A DNA stretch of 45,256 bases from Bacteroidota bacterium. Lineage in GTDB: Bacteria; Bacteroidota; Bacteroidia; Bacteroidales; VadinHA17. Each line of letters opens with the position of its first letter. Within the stretch, counting starts at the first letter, position 1. Shown piece after piece: positions 1 through 6,717 of the stretch. The notes under the pieces were generated by a model. It saw nothing but the letters and a program-made list of their open reading frames with translations. It made no database searches and had not been told where the DNA came from. Location: NCBI GenBank assembly GCA_003250475.1, contig QKGI01000043.1, positions 1 to 45,256 of the forward strand. The letters are read 5' to 3'. The translations under genes were made by a program, and so were the position numbers.

Positions 1-198
1 GTCCGGTCCGTTGACTTTACCCTTGGCAGCATTCAGAAAAAGACGGCAAATTTCAATAATGAGATACAGCTCAGGGACATATTAAGCATAACAGTCATGT
101 TTAACCATAAAATTGTTGACGGTGTTCCTGCTGCCCGTTTTTCAAACCGTTTAAAGCAAATAATTGAAAATCCGGACTTCTTACAAGAGCCTGAGTAA
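1..198 (+). CDS. 2-oxoacid dehydrogenase E2-like acyltransferase, C-terminal end (cut by window edge)
   Basis: The frame is open from base 1 to a TAA at 196-198, giving 65 residues with no start in the window. Fragment residues 36-41 read HKIVDG. This fits the H-x-x-x-D-G catalytic motif near the C-terminus of the acyltransferase domain of 2-oxoacid dehydrogenase E2 subunits and chloramphenicol acetyltransferase relatives. The segment after it (PAARFSNRLKQIIENP) also resembles the E2 C-terminal helix, where the family usually has a DGAxxAxFL pattern. The gene ends two bases before the next start codon, so the two are probably co-transcribed and perhaps translationally coupled. Whether it is a full lipoyl-bearing E2 or a stand-alone catalytic domain cannot be seen here. 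Confidence 0.7.
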   Translation, partial: VRSVDFTLGSIQKKTANFNNEIQLRDILSITVMFNHKIVDGVPAARFSNRLKQIIENPDFLQEPE

Positions 199-200
199 CC

Positions 201-1367
201 ATGAAGAAAATGATTCACACGATTTCTGCACTGATTATTATTGGAGGACTGCTCTTCATCGCATCAAGATTTTTGATGATAAGCACAAAAGATACCGTGG
301 TAAATACCCGGAGGTATCTTGGAAACCGCAGTAACCCGGCTGAAATATATGGATCTCCGCCGGAGGGCATTTATTATTCTCCCTTTAATATTGAAATAAC
401 CCCTATGGATAAACTGATGCTGGTAGACATCGAAGATGACCCGTACTATAAAAGCATTGAACTTCAGACTTTTGACGACTCCAGGGGACAGGGGGCAAGG
501 GTGTTGCTGTATCCGCAAAAGGGTCCGGTTGATGTTTATTACACCAATAGTGACTTTGAGATAAGGCTCTCGGAAAATGCAGACTATACAACAGATCCTG
601 AAATAGAGTATCACCTTGAAGTTACTGAGTCCGGGCTTGATGCCTTTCTGAAGTTGAAAGACAAGATGGGCCGGCCGGTAGAATTCAGCGTAATGGAAAC
701 ACTGCGTAAAGATTGGTCCCGGGGCTTCCTGGCACCGATCGGGGGAAATGATGCGGCAACATTCACCTATTTCCCCTTTTTCCATATGAAGAATATGAAT
801 TTTGTCCTTCGTTCGGGAACGGGTATTTCTGTTTACATTGACGGAGTACAACGCAAACCGAAGAAGCTTCCTGTTCCTGTGGATTGGGAATTTGTTTATC
901 TGAGCCGCTATACGGATGAACCGGTGATGGTAAACTGGAATAAGGCCTTCTCCGGAGAATTGCACCCGGTGAAAGGGAGCGGAATGAATGCAGAAAAAGA
1001 AGGCAGTTCTTCCTGTGAGCTGGTGAATAATGGTGGTCACCCAGAAATCAGGAAAATGACAGTATCCGACAAGAAACATGAGGTCTTTTTCGAATTCTCT
1101 CCCCCGCTGCCGGACCTGGTTTGTTTAAAGGATGGTGTTGATCTTAACGGGCGTTTTTGTGCCGGTGTTGACAAGACCCCGGGAATTATTGCCGGGACAT
1201 ATAATATCAGGCGGCAGGAGGGGCTCATTTTGATGGAGATCAGGCCGGAGAAAGGCTGGCAGCCTACACCCGGCAGGAAGTGGGTAAGAACCTGGATATG
1301 GAAAGGTACAATATCTGTCCTGCCCGACGGCACGGTAACGATGAAATCCTCCTGGGCAAGGAACTAA
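201..1367 (+). CDS. Unknown membrane-anchored protein
   Basis: A 388-residue protein that I do not recognise. Residues about 7-27 form one hydrophobic segment after MKK, so it is either a signal anchor or an uncleaved signal peptide; there is no lipobox cysteine. The rest is soluble, rich in beta-type sequence and aromatic residues, and probably lies outside the cytoplasmic membrane. The ATG at 201 sits two bases after the upstream stop, and no other start fits the hydrophobic N-terminus better. The neighbour upstream is an E2-like acyltransferase. The gene converges on a methyltransferase with only 7 bases between the stops. Confidence 0.7.
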   Translation: MKKMIHTISALIIIGGLLFIASRFLMISTKDTVVNTRRYLGNRSNPAEIYGSPPEGIYYSPFNIEITPMDKLMLVDIEDDPYYKSIELQTFDDSRGQGARVLLYPQKGPVDVYYTNSDFEIRLSENADYTTDPEIEYHLEVTESGLDAFLKLKDKMGRPVEFSVMETLRKDWSRGFLAPIGGNDAATFTYFPFFHMKNMNFVLRSGTGISVYIDGVQRKPKKLPVPVDWEFVYLSRYTDEPVMVNWNKAFSGELHPVKGSGMNAEKEGSSSCELVNNGGHPEIRKMTVSDKKHEVFFEFSPPLPDLVCLKDGVDLNGRFCAGVDKTPGIIAGTYNIRRQEGLILMEIRPEKGWQPTPGRKWVRTWIWKGTISVLPDGTVTMKSSWARN

Positions 1368-1374
1368 TGCTGGA

Positions 1375-2325
1375 TTAGTGTATGTCCCTGGCGACAAGGC
1401 TCCCGGGTTTCTTTCCGTACCCGACAATAACGTCATCTGTTACCTGCCTGATTCCCCTTTTTTCAAACAACAGCACGGCTTTCCTGTATTCCCCCTGTCT
1501 TTTTCTTTCAGGGATCCTGGCATACCACCAGTTTGAAGAGACGGCTGCAAAAAAATCACATGCAGAAGCCGGTGTCCCGAACAAGTTTCTCCAAATGTAT
1601 CTGCTGGTGCAGACATCCCGGAACCCGGCATTTTTCATCATTTTAATGATCTGTTTCTCTGTTCTTGGCCAGAACTCAAACCTGTAGCCGATCACATATC
1701 TTTTACTCAGAGACCGGATAGTAGTGTCAATTGCCTCCCAGTAGTGTTCCGGGCCATGAGCTCCGAGAGATATCAGTCCGCCAGGCTTCAAAACACGAAA
1801 CATCTCATCGACAGCTTTTTTCTGATCCGGGAATAATCCAAAGGACATCCCGGTTATTACAGCGTCAAAACTATTGTCGGCATAAGGCAGTGATTCGGCA
1901 TCCAGCTGGCAGAAGCTGAGACGCCCCGGGTCAATGCCGGCCGCTTTGGAGTTTTTTCCGGCCAATTCCAGCATGGAGGCGGAAATATCTCCGCATACAG
2001 CTTTTTTTGCCCCCATCTCAAGGGCAAGAAGAGAAATAACGCCTGTTCCGCAGCCTATGTCGATAATCTCCTTGTCGCGCAGATCAATCCCGCTTAACTG
2101 AGCTACTGCGGACTTCTTTTGAAATTCACCGGCAAGTTCATCATATCTTGTAATATGATCTGAAAACGCACCATCGTAACCGGACTTCACCCGTTCCTTC
2201 ATTGCAGGGCTATTGACATAATTACCATTAATCAATGCTATAAGGTTGTTGGCATTAACCATAAGCATAACGGGTAATGATAATTTCCCTGACCAGAATA
2301 GTCGTTTCATCTTTTTACATATCAT
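1375..2325 (-). CDS. Class I SAM-dependent methyltransferase (UbiE/Methyltransf_11 type)
   Basis: Predicted cytoplasmic methyltransferase of 316 residues with a Rossmann-type SAM fold. Residues 89-95 are DIGCGTG, the glycine-rich SAM loop (motif I). GDIS at 112-115 ends strand 2 and supplies the acidic ribose contact. FRVLKPGG at about 176-183 is the usual post-motif III signature of the Methyltransf_11 group. About 80 residues precede motif I, which is long for the family, so a downstream start (for example Met42, in PAMKERV) is possible. The substrate cannot be read from the sequence; small-molecule targets are usual in this group. It stands alone, converging with the gene at 201-1367. Confidence 0.85.
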   Translation of the reverse strand: MICKKMKRLFWSGKLSLPVMLMVNANNLIALINGNYVNSPAMKERVKSGYDGAFSDHITRYDELAGEFQKKSAVAQLSGIDLRDKEIIDIGCGTGVISLLALEMGAKKAVCGDISASMLELAGKNSKAAGIDPGRLSFCQLDAESLPYADNSFDAVITGMSFGLFPDQKKAVDEMFRVLKPGGLISLGAHGPEHYWEAIDTTIRSLSKRYVIGYRFEFWPRTEKQIIKMMKNAGFRDVCTSRYIWRNLFGTPASACDFFAAVSSNWWYARIPERKRQGEYRKAVLLFEKRGIRQVTDDVIVGYGKKPGSLVARDIH

Positions 2326-2630
2326 TGAATTACTCTATCCGAAGTTAAATGTATGACAGGATAAAGTCAATTTTTTTATCTGTTGCCGGCAGGGGCGCCC
2401 CGATCACGTACTGAGATTAAAAAAAGGCAGTCAAAAGACCGCCTGTGAGTATGCCCCGCTGATGCCTGAAAATGTTATAAAGGAAAACAAGATCAGGATC
2501 AGAACGCTATAAATTACCGGAATACTCCTTATTTAATCAGCTAGGTCCTCGATTTATTTGAACGCAGGTAAAAAGATTATCCAATGTTTGCTTCAAGGCT
2601 CGCAGAATAGCTGATGATAAAAATGGAATA
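2326..2630. other. Intergenic stretch with one tRNA-associated terminator repeat
   Basis: These 305 bases hold no convincing gene. The only structure I can support is the terminator hairpin at 2419-2443, which is a degenerate member of the repeat found beside the tRNA(CAU) gene. The rest is AT-rich with no clear promoter for the methyltransferase upstream of 2325. Confidence 0.5.
2419..2443 (-). terminator. Intrinsic terminator, repeat copy A
   Basis: On the minus strand the hairpin is GGCGGTC-TTTT-GACTGCC followed by seven T. One position is a G-U wobble. It lies about 190 bases after the stop of the lipoprotein gene at 2631-3125 and can end its transcript. The stem, loop and flank match the terminator directly behind the tRNA(CAU) gene at 5739-5762. 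Confidence 0.65.
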
Positions 2631-3125
2631 TTATTCTACAGCTTCATTGAGTTTTTTAATATCCTCGTTTTTAGGAATAAACGCCCAGTTGATAACTTGA
2701 ATCATCCATTTATCATCTGTTTTAACGAAATGATATACTATACGAAGTGGTATTTTAGGGCTCCAGGGTAACATTAACTGGGTCACTACTACTGCTGAAT
2801 TACCGTCGGGAGCAACTTTTAACACCCGGTCGCTGATATATTCATATTCCGGTGCGGCAGCGGCAGAGTCTTGTTTAAATTGTTCAAGAATTTGCTGTTT
2901 ACTCCAGAATTCCGACGGATCGGTTCCGCATACCAGCGCATCATCTATTAAGGATGCCAGAAACATCGAATTATCTCCGGCCTTGAAGGCCGTATCAAGC
3001 TTATCCATAAACCCGTTGAGAGTTGCTTCTTCAGCCTGAATGTCGACAGGGACAACTTTGGGTGTTTGCTGGCATGCTACAATTAACATGACAGCAACGA
3101 AAGACAGGAAATAGATTTTTTTCAT
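2631..3125 (-). CDS. Lipoprotein with SnoaL/NTF2-like fold
   Basis: A 164-residue lipoprotein. MKK, a hydrophobic stretch and LIVAC with Cys18 form a classical signal peptidase II site. The mature part begins with a helix pair (EEATLNGFMDKLDTAFKAGD), then a WSKQQI segment, and ends in beta strands of the form VVVTQLM and KWMIQVINWAF. This order is typical of SnoaL-like / DUF4440-type NTF2-fold proteins. Such proteins have a cone-shaped pocket but no conserved chemistry, so no reaction is assigned. It has its own promoter-like site at 3155-3185 and a terminator at 2419-2443, so it is probably a single-gene transcript. Confidence 0.75.
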   Translation of the reverse strand: MKKIYFLSFVAVMLIVACQQTPKVVPVDIQAEEATLNGFMDKLDTAFKAGDNSMFLASLIDDALVCGTDPSEFWSKQQILEQFKQDSAAAAPEYEYISDRVLKVAPDGNSAVVVTQLMLPWSPKIPLRIVYHFVKTDDKWMIQVINWAFIPKNEDIKKLNEAVE

Positions 3126-3154
3126 GATAATGGAGCTTTAATGATTTGTATAAC

Positions 3155-3185
3155 CAAATTTAAATGAATAAAGAATCAAAGTCAA
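3155..3185 (-). promoter_or_regulatory. Bacteroidota-type promoter for the SnoaL-like lipoprotein
   Basis: On the minus strand the sequence is TTG, 20 bases, then TAAATTTG, matching TTG-N19-21-TAnnTTTG of the primary sigma factor in this phylum. The -7 box (3155-3162) is 29 bases upstream of the ATG at 3125, leaving a short leader. Confidence 0.6.
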
Positions 3186-3273
3186 TTTTACTTTCATCAC
3201 ATTAATGCCCGGTGAATTCAGGGTATTAAAATTGGCATGGTTGACCATGCTGTAAAATCAGTAGAGGATATCA

Positions 3274-3300
3274 ATAAAAAAAAGGCAGTCAAAGACTGCC
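3274..3300 (-). terminator. Intrinsic terminator, repeat copy B
   Basis: The minus strand reads GGCAGTC-TTT-GACTGCC followed by eight T, a perfect 7-bp stem with a T tract. It lies about 80 bases after the patatin stop at 3380 and would end the TetR-acyltransferase-patatin transcript. Next to it, 3307-3323 matches the 3' end of the tRNA(CAU) gene at 14 of 17 positions, so this is a dispersed copy of the tRNA tail plus terminator. Confidence 0.8.
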
Positions 3301-3379
3301 TGTAAGTGGGACCGGCAGGGATCAGGACCTGATCTATACCGGAGCTGGTACTTTAAGCAGAGCCTTTCATAAATCAGTT

Positions 3380-4261
3380 TTACCGGCTCATATTATCCAG
3401 GACCTCTATTGCAGCCCGTCTGCCGGCTTCCACCTGTTCTTCGGCCTTATAAAAGTCATACAGGGTGCAGGATTCATGGGACACATTGATCAATACCTCC
3501 GGGGAAAACTGTTTTATCTTATCCTCGGCCATTCGCAGGGTCATCAGTTCAATACTTTTTGTAATCAGTGAAAAATAACCCAGCTTCTCCTCGGTTGCGG
3601 AGGTTCTGGGAATCATCTGCTGGTGGAATTCCCTGACCCTCTTCTGGTAAAGGGCCTCCTTCTTGACCGTGTCTTCAGTGATTTTTGGTTTGGAATAGGG
3701 GATATCAGCATTTACATGAACGGCAACCATCATATCTCCTTTGGTACGCTTCACATGAGCCATGGGAAGGTTGTTCAGCAGTCCGCCATCCACCAGTACC
3801 CGGTTCTCTTCCATCACCGGGGTAAAAATTGTAGGAATGGCAATGGATGCACGTATGGCATGATACAGGCTTCCGGACCGGTATACTACCTCCTCCTTGT
3901 TTATCAGGTCCACAGCCACTGCGGCATAAGGAAGGGCAATATCCTCTATGAGAATATCCGGCACAAAGTTTTTCATCGTCTTCAGTATCCGGTCTCCCTT
4001 AATAAGGCCATGTTTACTCAGGGTAAAATCCACCAGACGAAACACCTTGCTTTTATCCAACTGGTACATAAATTCTTTCAATTCAGCCAGCTTTCCTGAG
4101 GCATAAACGCCACCGATAAGTGCTCCCATAGAGGTTCCCGCAATGGAAGTAATTTCAAAGCCCCTGTTCTCCAACTCTTCGATAACCCCTATATGGGCTA
4201 TTCCCCGGGCCGCACCACCGGAGAGCACAAGGGCAACTTTTTGTTTAACTGTACCTTCCAT
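3380..4261 (-). CDS. Patatin-like phospholipase / lipid acyl hydrolase
   Basis: A 293-residue patatin-domain protein, expected to hydrolyse acyl esters of lipids with a Ser-Asp dyad. The oxyanion-hole motif is GGAARG at about 15-20. The nucleophile elbow is GTSMG at 42-46 with Ser44. The second catalytic residue is Asp158 in DGG (158-160), and all are intact. There is no signal peptide, so it is likely a cytoplasmic or membrane-associated RssA/YchK-like protein rather than a secreted toxin. The ATG is preceded by a 43-base gap from the acyltransferase gene, so it is probably the last gene of the three-gene TetR operon. A lipid acyl hydrolase beside an acyltransferase suggests acyl-chain remodelling. 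The substrate is unknown. Confidence 0.9.
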   Translation of the reverse strand: MEGTVKQKVALVLSGGAARGIAHIGVIEELENRGFEITSIAGTSMGALIGGVYASGKLAELKEFMYQLDKSKVFRLVDFTLSKHGLIKGDRILKTMKNFVPDILIEDIALPYAAVAVDLINKEEVVYRSGSLYHAIRASIAIPTIFTPVMEENRVLVDGGLLNNLPMAHVKRTKGDMMVAVHVNADIPYSKPKITEDTVKKEALYQKRVREFHQQMIPRTSATEEKLGYFSLITKSIELMTLRMAEDKIKQFSPEVLINVSHESCTLYDFYKAEEQVEAGRRAAIEVLDNMSR

Positions 4262-4304
4262 TTTGAAGTTGATATTGTTGTGAGTATTCTTGATCTATAA
4301 TACA

Positions 4305-4856
4305 TTAACTTCTGCCGGCCAGGACAAAATTTTCAGGATTCTTTCCCTGAACGTTTTTATACATATGATTTATTTGCCTGATAACATTTTCATAGCTATC
4401 TAAATCGTAGATAATTCCTTTAACGCCCATTTGTTTGTTTTTATAATCGAGAAATGCCACAACGATGGGAACCCGGGCCTTTAATGCCATATAATAGAAT
4501 CCTTTATTCCAATCGTCCACCTTATAAATACGCCCCTCCGGTGATATAACCACATTGAGTTCATCAGTATGATTCAGAATATCAACAACCTGGTAAATGG
4601 CGTTTTTACCTTCCACACCACGAACAGCCATTGAACCAAACTTTTTCATTACCAGATTCATTGGAAAAAAGAACAATTCCTTCTTTGAAAGAAACAAATA
4701 TTTTATACCCAGGCTACTAAACCCCAGTTTGCCGTAAAGAGCATCAATATGTGCAGTATGTGGAGCAAAAATGACTATGGATTTTTTAATCCCGGGAAAA
4801 TCACCGACCATCTCCCACCCTAACATTGATAATACCTTGCCTGATATTGTTTTCAT
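4305..4856 (-). CDS. PlsC-like acyltransferase
   Basis: A 183-residue member of the glycerol-3-phosphate / 1-acylglycerol acyltransferase family, which moves an acyl group to a lysophospholipid or other hydroxyl. The catalytic H-x4-D motif is His33 to Asp38 in PHTAHIDA. The phosphate-binding EGR motif is at 107-109 (SPEGRI) in place of the commoner EGT. At 183 residues it is shorter than most PlsC proteins (about 240) and has no strong N-terminal membrane anchor. It is closest in style to the short acyltransferases that often use non-phosphate acceptors. It lies 82 bases after tetR and 43 bases before the patatin gene, in the same direction. Confidence 0.8.
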   Translation of the reverse strand: MKTISGKVLSMLGWEMVGDFPGIKKSIVIFAPHTAHIDALYGKLGFSSLGIKYLFLSKKELFFFPMNLVMKKFGSMAVRGVEGKNAIYQVVDILNHTDELNVVISPEGRIYKVDDWNKGFYYMALKARVPIVVAFLDYKNKQMGVKGIIYDLDSYENVIRQINHMYKNVQGKNPENFVLAGRS

Positions 4857-4938
4857 AAGTTTCTTTTTGAGTCTTGAATAAGTAAAAAAATGTATATCCG
4901 GATCTGTTAAATTTTATGACTGGCTTCCCGGGGTAAGA

Positions 4939-5517
4939 CTACTTCATTCCTTTCAGCAGAATTTTTAACATCCCGTCGAAACAGGACAGATATTCCCGGT
5001 ATTTGTTTTGCAGAAAGAAAGGGATCTCCAAACCTTTTAAGATCATTATAAACATATCACTCAAAACCCCGGCATCCATATCGATTACAAATTCACCGCG
5101 GTCTATTCCTTCATTAATAATTTTAACCAGCTGTTCTTTTTCCCATGCATCCAGATTTTTCCTGATATCATCAAGAAATTCAAAATGATCAATCTGCCCG
5201 GGCTGAATGGTTTTTTGATAATTGTCAGATTGGTGAAGAACCTCCATCCGCACCATTATATATTTTTTCAGTTTGGTCTCAGCCCCGTATTCACTGTTGT
5301 TTATAACATCACCTGATTTGGCTTTTAATACGTTTATCTCATTTCGCACCACTTCACGGAACAGTTCTTCCTTGCTTGAAAAATGGTAATACAAAGAGCC
5401 TTTTGCCTTTCTTGAAGTTTTAGCTATTTCATCCATCGAGGTTTTCTGAAAGCCAAATTTTCTAAACAACATGTCAGCCACGCTGACAATCTTATCTCTG
5501 GTCTGGTTAAGACTCAT
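4939..5517 (-). CDS. TetR-family regulator of the acyltransferase-patatin operon
   Basis: A 192-residue regulator. Residues about 8-55 form the TetR helix-turn-helix, including TSMDEIAKTSRKAKGSLYYH and the trailing FSSKEELF segment. The C-terminal 130 residues are the ligand-binding and dimer domain, ending in ILKGLEIPFFLQ. It is clearly paralogous to the TetR protein at 8014-8598, which has MLKGMEVPLFW at the matching place. It heads the operon with the acyltransferase and patatin genes. A 13-base palindrome (5523-5535) lies between promoter and start codon, which fits autorepression. By analogy with FadR/FabR-type TetR proteins the ligand may be an acyl-CoA or lipid; this is inference. Confidence 0.88.
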   Translation of the reverse strand: MSLNQTRDKIVSVADMLFRKFGFQKTSMDEIAKTSRKAKGSLYYHFSSKEELFREVVRNEINVLKAKSGDVINNSEYGAETKLKKYIMVRMEVLHQSDNYQKTIQPGQIDHFEFLDDIRKNLDAWEKEQLVKIINEGIDRGEFVIDMDAGVLSDMFIMILKGLEIPFFLQNKYREYLSCFDGMLKILLKGMK

Positions 5518-5521
5518 TGTG

Positions 5522-5535
5522 CAATTAGACTAATT
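5522..5535 (-). promoter_or_regulatory. Likely TetR operator
   Basis: The plus strand reads CAATTAGACTAATT, containing the perfect palindrome AATTAG-A-CTAATT. It lies in the leader, 5-18 bases before the tetR start codon and just after the expected transcription start. A near-identical element (CAATTAGAATTAATTG) precedes the paralogous tetR at 8014. Confidence 0.55.
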
Positions 5536-5548
5536 ATGTTTTGTAGTA

Positions 5549-5578
5549 CAAAAATAAAAGCAAAATTGAACTGTGCAA
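5549..5578 (-). promoter_or_regulatory. Promoter of the TetR-acyltransferase-patatin operon
   Basis: On the minus strand: TTG, 19 bases, TATTTTTG. The -7 box is 5549-5556. The expected start of transcription falls about 24 bases upstream of the ATG at 5517. Confidence 0.6.
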
Positions 5579-5608
5579 TATTTTGCTATTAAGACAACCG
5601 GGAGCAAA

Positions 5609-5632
5609 TAAAAAAGGCAGTCAAAAACTGCC
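5609..5632 (-). terminator. Terminator hairpin, repeat copy C
   Basis: Minus strand GGCAGTT-TTT-GACTGCC followed by six T, with one G-U wobble. It is part of a roughly 55-base repeat (5601-5655) matching 5731-5785 behind the intact tRNA. It serves as a second terminator behind the tRNA(CAU) transcript. Confidence 0.7.
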
Positions 5633-5638
5633 TGAGAG

Positions 5639-5655
5639 TGGGCCCGGCTGGGATC
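5639..5655 (-). pseudogene. 3'-end remnant of tRNA(CAU)
   Basis: These 17 bases (TGGGCCCGGCTGGGATC on the plus strand) match the acceptor and T-arm end of the intact tRNA at 5769-5785 with one difference. They sit at the same distance from a copy of the same terminator. No anticodon arm follows. Instead 5656-5730 contains an unrelated hairpin (AATCATGCC-AGT-GGCATGATT). This is a third, truncated copy in the tRNA array. Confidence 0.7.
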
Positions 5656-5738
5656 AGGGCCGAGCGTTAAGAATCATGCCAGTGGCATGATTTAGCGAAG
5701 GAGCCGGTATGCAGGGCAAGCTCGATCCCTGGAGCAAA

Positions 5739-5762
5739 TAAAAAAGGCAGTCAAAGACTGCC
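5739..5762 (-). terminator. Intrinsic terminator of tRNA(CAU), repeat copy D
   Basis: Minus strand GGCAGTC-TTT-GACTGCC followed by six T, beginning 6 bases after the tRNA 3' end. Perfect 7-bp stem. Three other copies (2419, 3274, 5609) derive from the same sequence. Confidence 0.85.
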
Positions 5763-5768
5763 TGTAAG

Positions 5769-5843
5769 TGGGCCCAGCTGGGATCGAACCAGCGACCCCC
5801 TGATTATGAGTCAGGTGCTGCTAACCATCTGAGCTATGGGCCC
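5769..5843 (-). tRNA. tRNA with CAU anticodon (elongator Met or Ile2)
   Basis: A 75-base cloverleaf reads on the minus strand from GGGCCCATAGCTC to the discriminator A at 5769. The acceptor stem is GGGCCCA/TGGGCCC, the anticodon arm CCTGA-CTCATAA-TCAGG, the T arm GCTGG-TTCGATC-CCAGC. The anticodon is CAU, so it is elongator methionine or the isoleucine tRNA whose C34 becomes lysidine; I cannot separate these by eye. CCA is not encoded. The D arm is odd: after GGTTA comes GCAGC instead of the usual GAGC, one base more than expected, leaving about three D-stem pairs. Broken copies lie on both sides. Confidence 0.88.
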
Positions 5844-5917
5844 GAAAAAAAAAGTCAATATGTCGTATCCAGGTCCTCTCCCGTCTGCCCTTCGGCATCC
5901 GGGGTGCTGCTAATCCC

Positions 5918-5956
5918 GGGAATCATAAAATTCCGCAGGAATTTTATTGTATTCCC
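5918..5956. repeat. Inverted repeat inserted in the broken tRNA(CAU)
   Basis: Nested inverted repeat: GGGAAT, then ATAAAATTCC-GCA-GGAATTTTAT, then ATTCCC. It forms the first half of the insertion that splits the tRNA D loop. Confidence 0.7.
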
Positions 5957-5965
5957 GAGGATCCT

Positions 5966-5988
5966 CGTTACGCCGCTCCGGCGTAACG
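5966..5988. repeat. Perfect 10-bp palindrome inserted in the broken tRNA(CAU)
   Basis: CGTTACGCCG-CTC-CGGCGTAACG, a perfect hairpin immediately beside the retained tRNA 5' segment at 5991-6010. Its length and placement parallel the hairpins in the tRNA-Val locus, though the sequence differs. Confidence 0.8.
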
Positions 5989-6024
5989 GGACCATCTGAG
6001 CTATGGGCCCTGATAAACAGGGTG

Positions 6025-6055
6025 CAAATATAATACACAATTAAAATATCTGCAA
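6025..6055 (-). promoter_or_regulatory. Promoter of the tRNA(CAU) array
   Basis: Minus strand: TTG, 20 bases, TATATTTG. The -7 box is at 6025-6032, so transcription should begin near the 5' end of the broken tRNA copy at 6010. The intact tRNA lies about 150 bases downstream and has no equally good promoter of its own. Confidence 0.65.
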
Positions 6056-6116
6056 GACAAAATGTAATCTGTTCCCGGGAAGCTCCCGGCAGGCCTTCTG
6101 TGCTGCCCGTGCCGGC

Positions 6117-6713
6117 CTATTTTTTTATATAATCAAACAAAACGCTCCCCGCTTCGTCAAGGTCATAGCCGAAAGTGATCAGCCCGCCACGGTCACCGGC
6201 CATCACAATGATCCGCTTTTCAAAGACAACAGGATCGCTGAAGATACGAATCATCTCACGCGCCATGGCCGGAGTGCCATACTCCACATTGGGGTCAGTG
6301 GTGGGTACAATGTTCATCAGCTCTTCCCACAGCCTCATTGAATGAACATGAATGATGGCGTTGGTGCCTTGATCAGCAGTATATATGGCAGCATGGGTGA
6401 GCGACTCCGACGAAGCCTTGAGCGGGCCGCTGCACATCACGGCGTTGTCATCTATGTTGTACGATGACACCTTGACATAATGCCCCGGCTCAAGCTCGGG
6501 TATGTCTCCTGTTGAGGACCCGGTGATGAAGAACTGCTGCGACTTGCCTATCCGTATGCTTATATTGCCGAACCCGACCCCGTTTTCAAAGGCACCGATA
6601 AGATCCAGGTTGAAAAGAATGTCCCTCCAGTGATTTATTATCTCATACTGCTCATCGGTGATGACTGATCCTGACTGGCTCCAGTAACAGTTAAACTTGA
6701 CAAAACCTTCCAT
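6117..6713 (-). CDS. Class II aldolase/adducin-domain protein linked to mtnA
   Basis: A 198-residue class II aldolase-fold protein, expected to act on the ketose 1-phosphate made by the adjacent MtnA. That would be as a dehydratase (MtnB-like) or as an aldolase of the methylthioribulose or deoxyribulose phosphate type. Visible motifs: GNISIR at 49-54, ITGSS at 63-67, the acidic catalytic residue in SSE (Glu103) and two zinc ligands His122 and His124 in HVH. The third zinc histidine, normally in an NHG motif, appears to be arginine: residues 173-177 read GDRGG. It starts 4 bases after the mtnA stop, so the two are one operon. The missing ligand leaves its activity open. Confidence 0.8.
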   Translation of the reverse strand: MEGFVKFNCYWSQSGSVITDEQYEIINHWRDILFNLDLIGAFENGVGFGNISIRIGKSQQFFITGSSTGDIPELEPGHYVKVSSYNIDDNAVMCSGPLKASSESLTHAAIYTADQGTNAIIHVHSMRLWEELMNIVPTTDPNVEYGTPAMAREMIRIFSDPVVFEKRIIVMAGDRGGLITFGYDLDEAGSVLFDYIKK

Positions 6714-6717
6714 ATAG

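Larger units (their letters stand above)
5903..6010 (-). pseudogene. Broken tRNA(CAU) copy interrupted in the D arm
   Basis: The plus-strand segment 5991-6010 is identical to the first 20 bases of the intact tRNA (minus strand GGGCCCATAGCTCAGATGGT). Bases 5903-5913 match the next 11 bases (TTAGCAGCACC). The 77 bases between them (5914-5990) are an insertion made of two palindromes (5918-5956 and 5966-5988). No anticodon arm or 3' half follows. It is the first tRNA copy after the promoter at 6025-6055, so the fragment is probably transcribed ahead of the intact tRNA. Confidence 0.75.

Noticed and set aside
264-1079. A 271-residue frame antisense to the anchored unknown protein
   Set aside because: It lies wholly inside the plus-strand gene, which has the better N-terminal signal and operon context.
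2419-5843. Integrative element with attL/attR at the tRNA(CAU) 3' end
   Set aside because: The 3'-end repeats fit the pattern, but no integrase, excisionase or mobility gene lies between them, and the repeats include the terminator.
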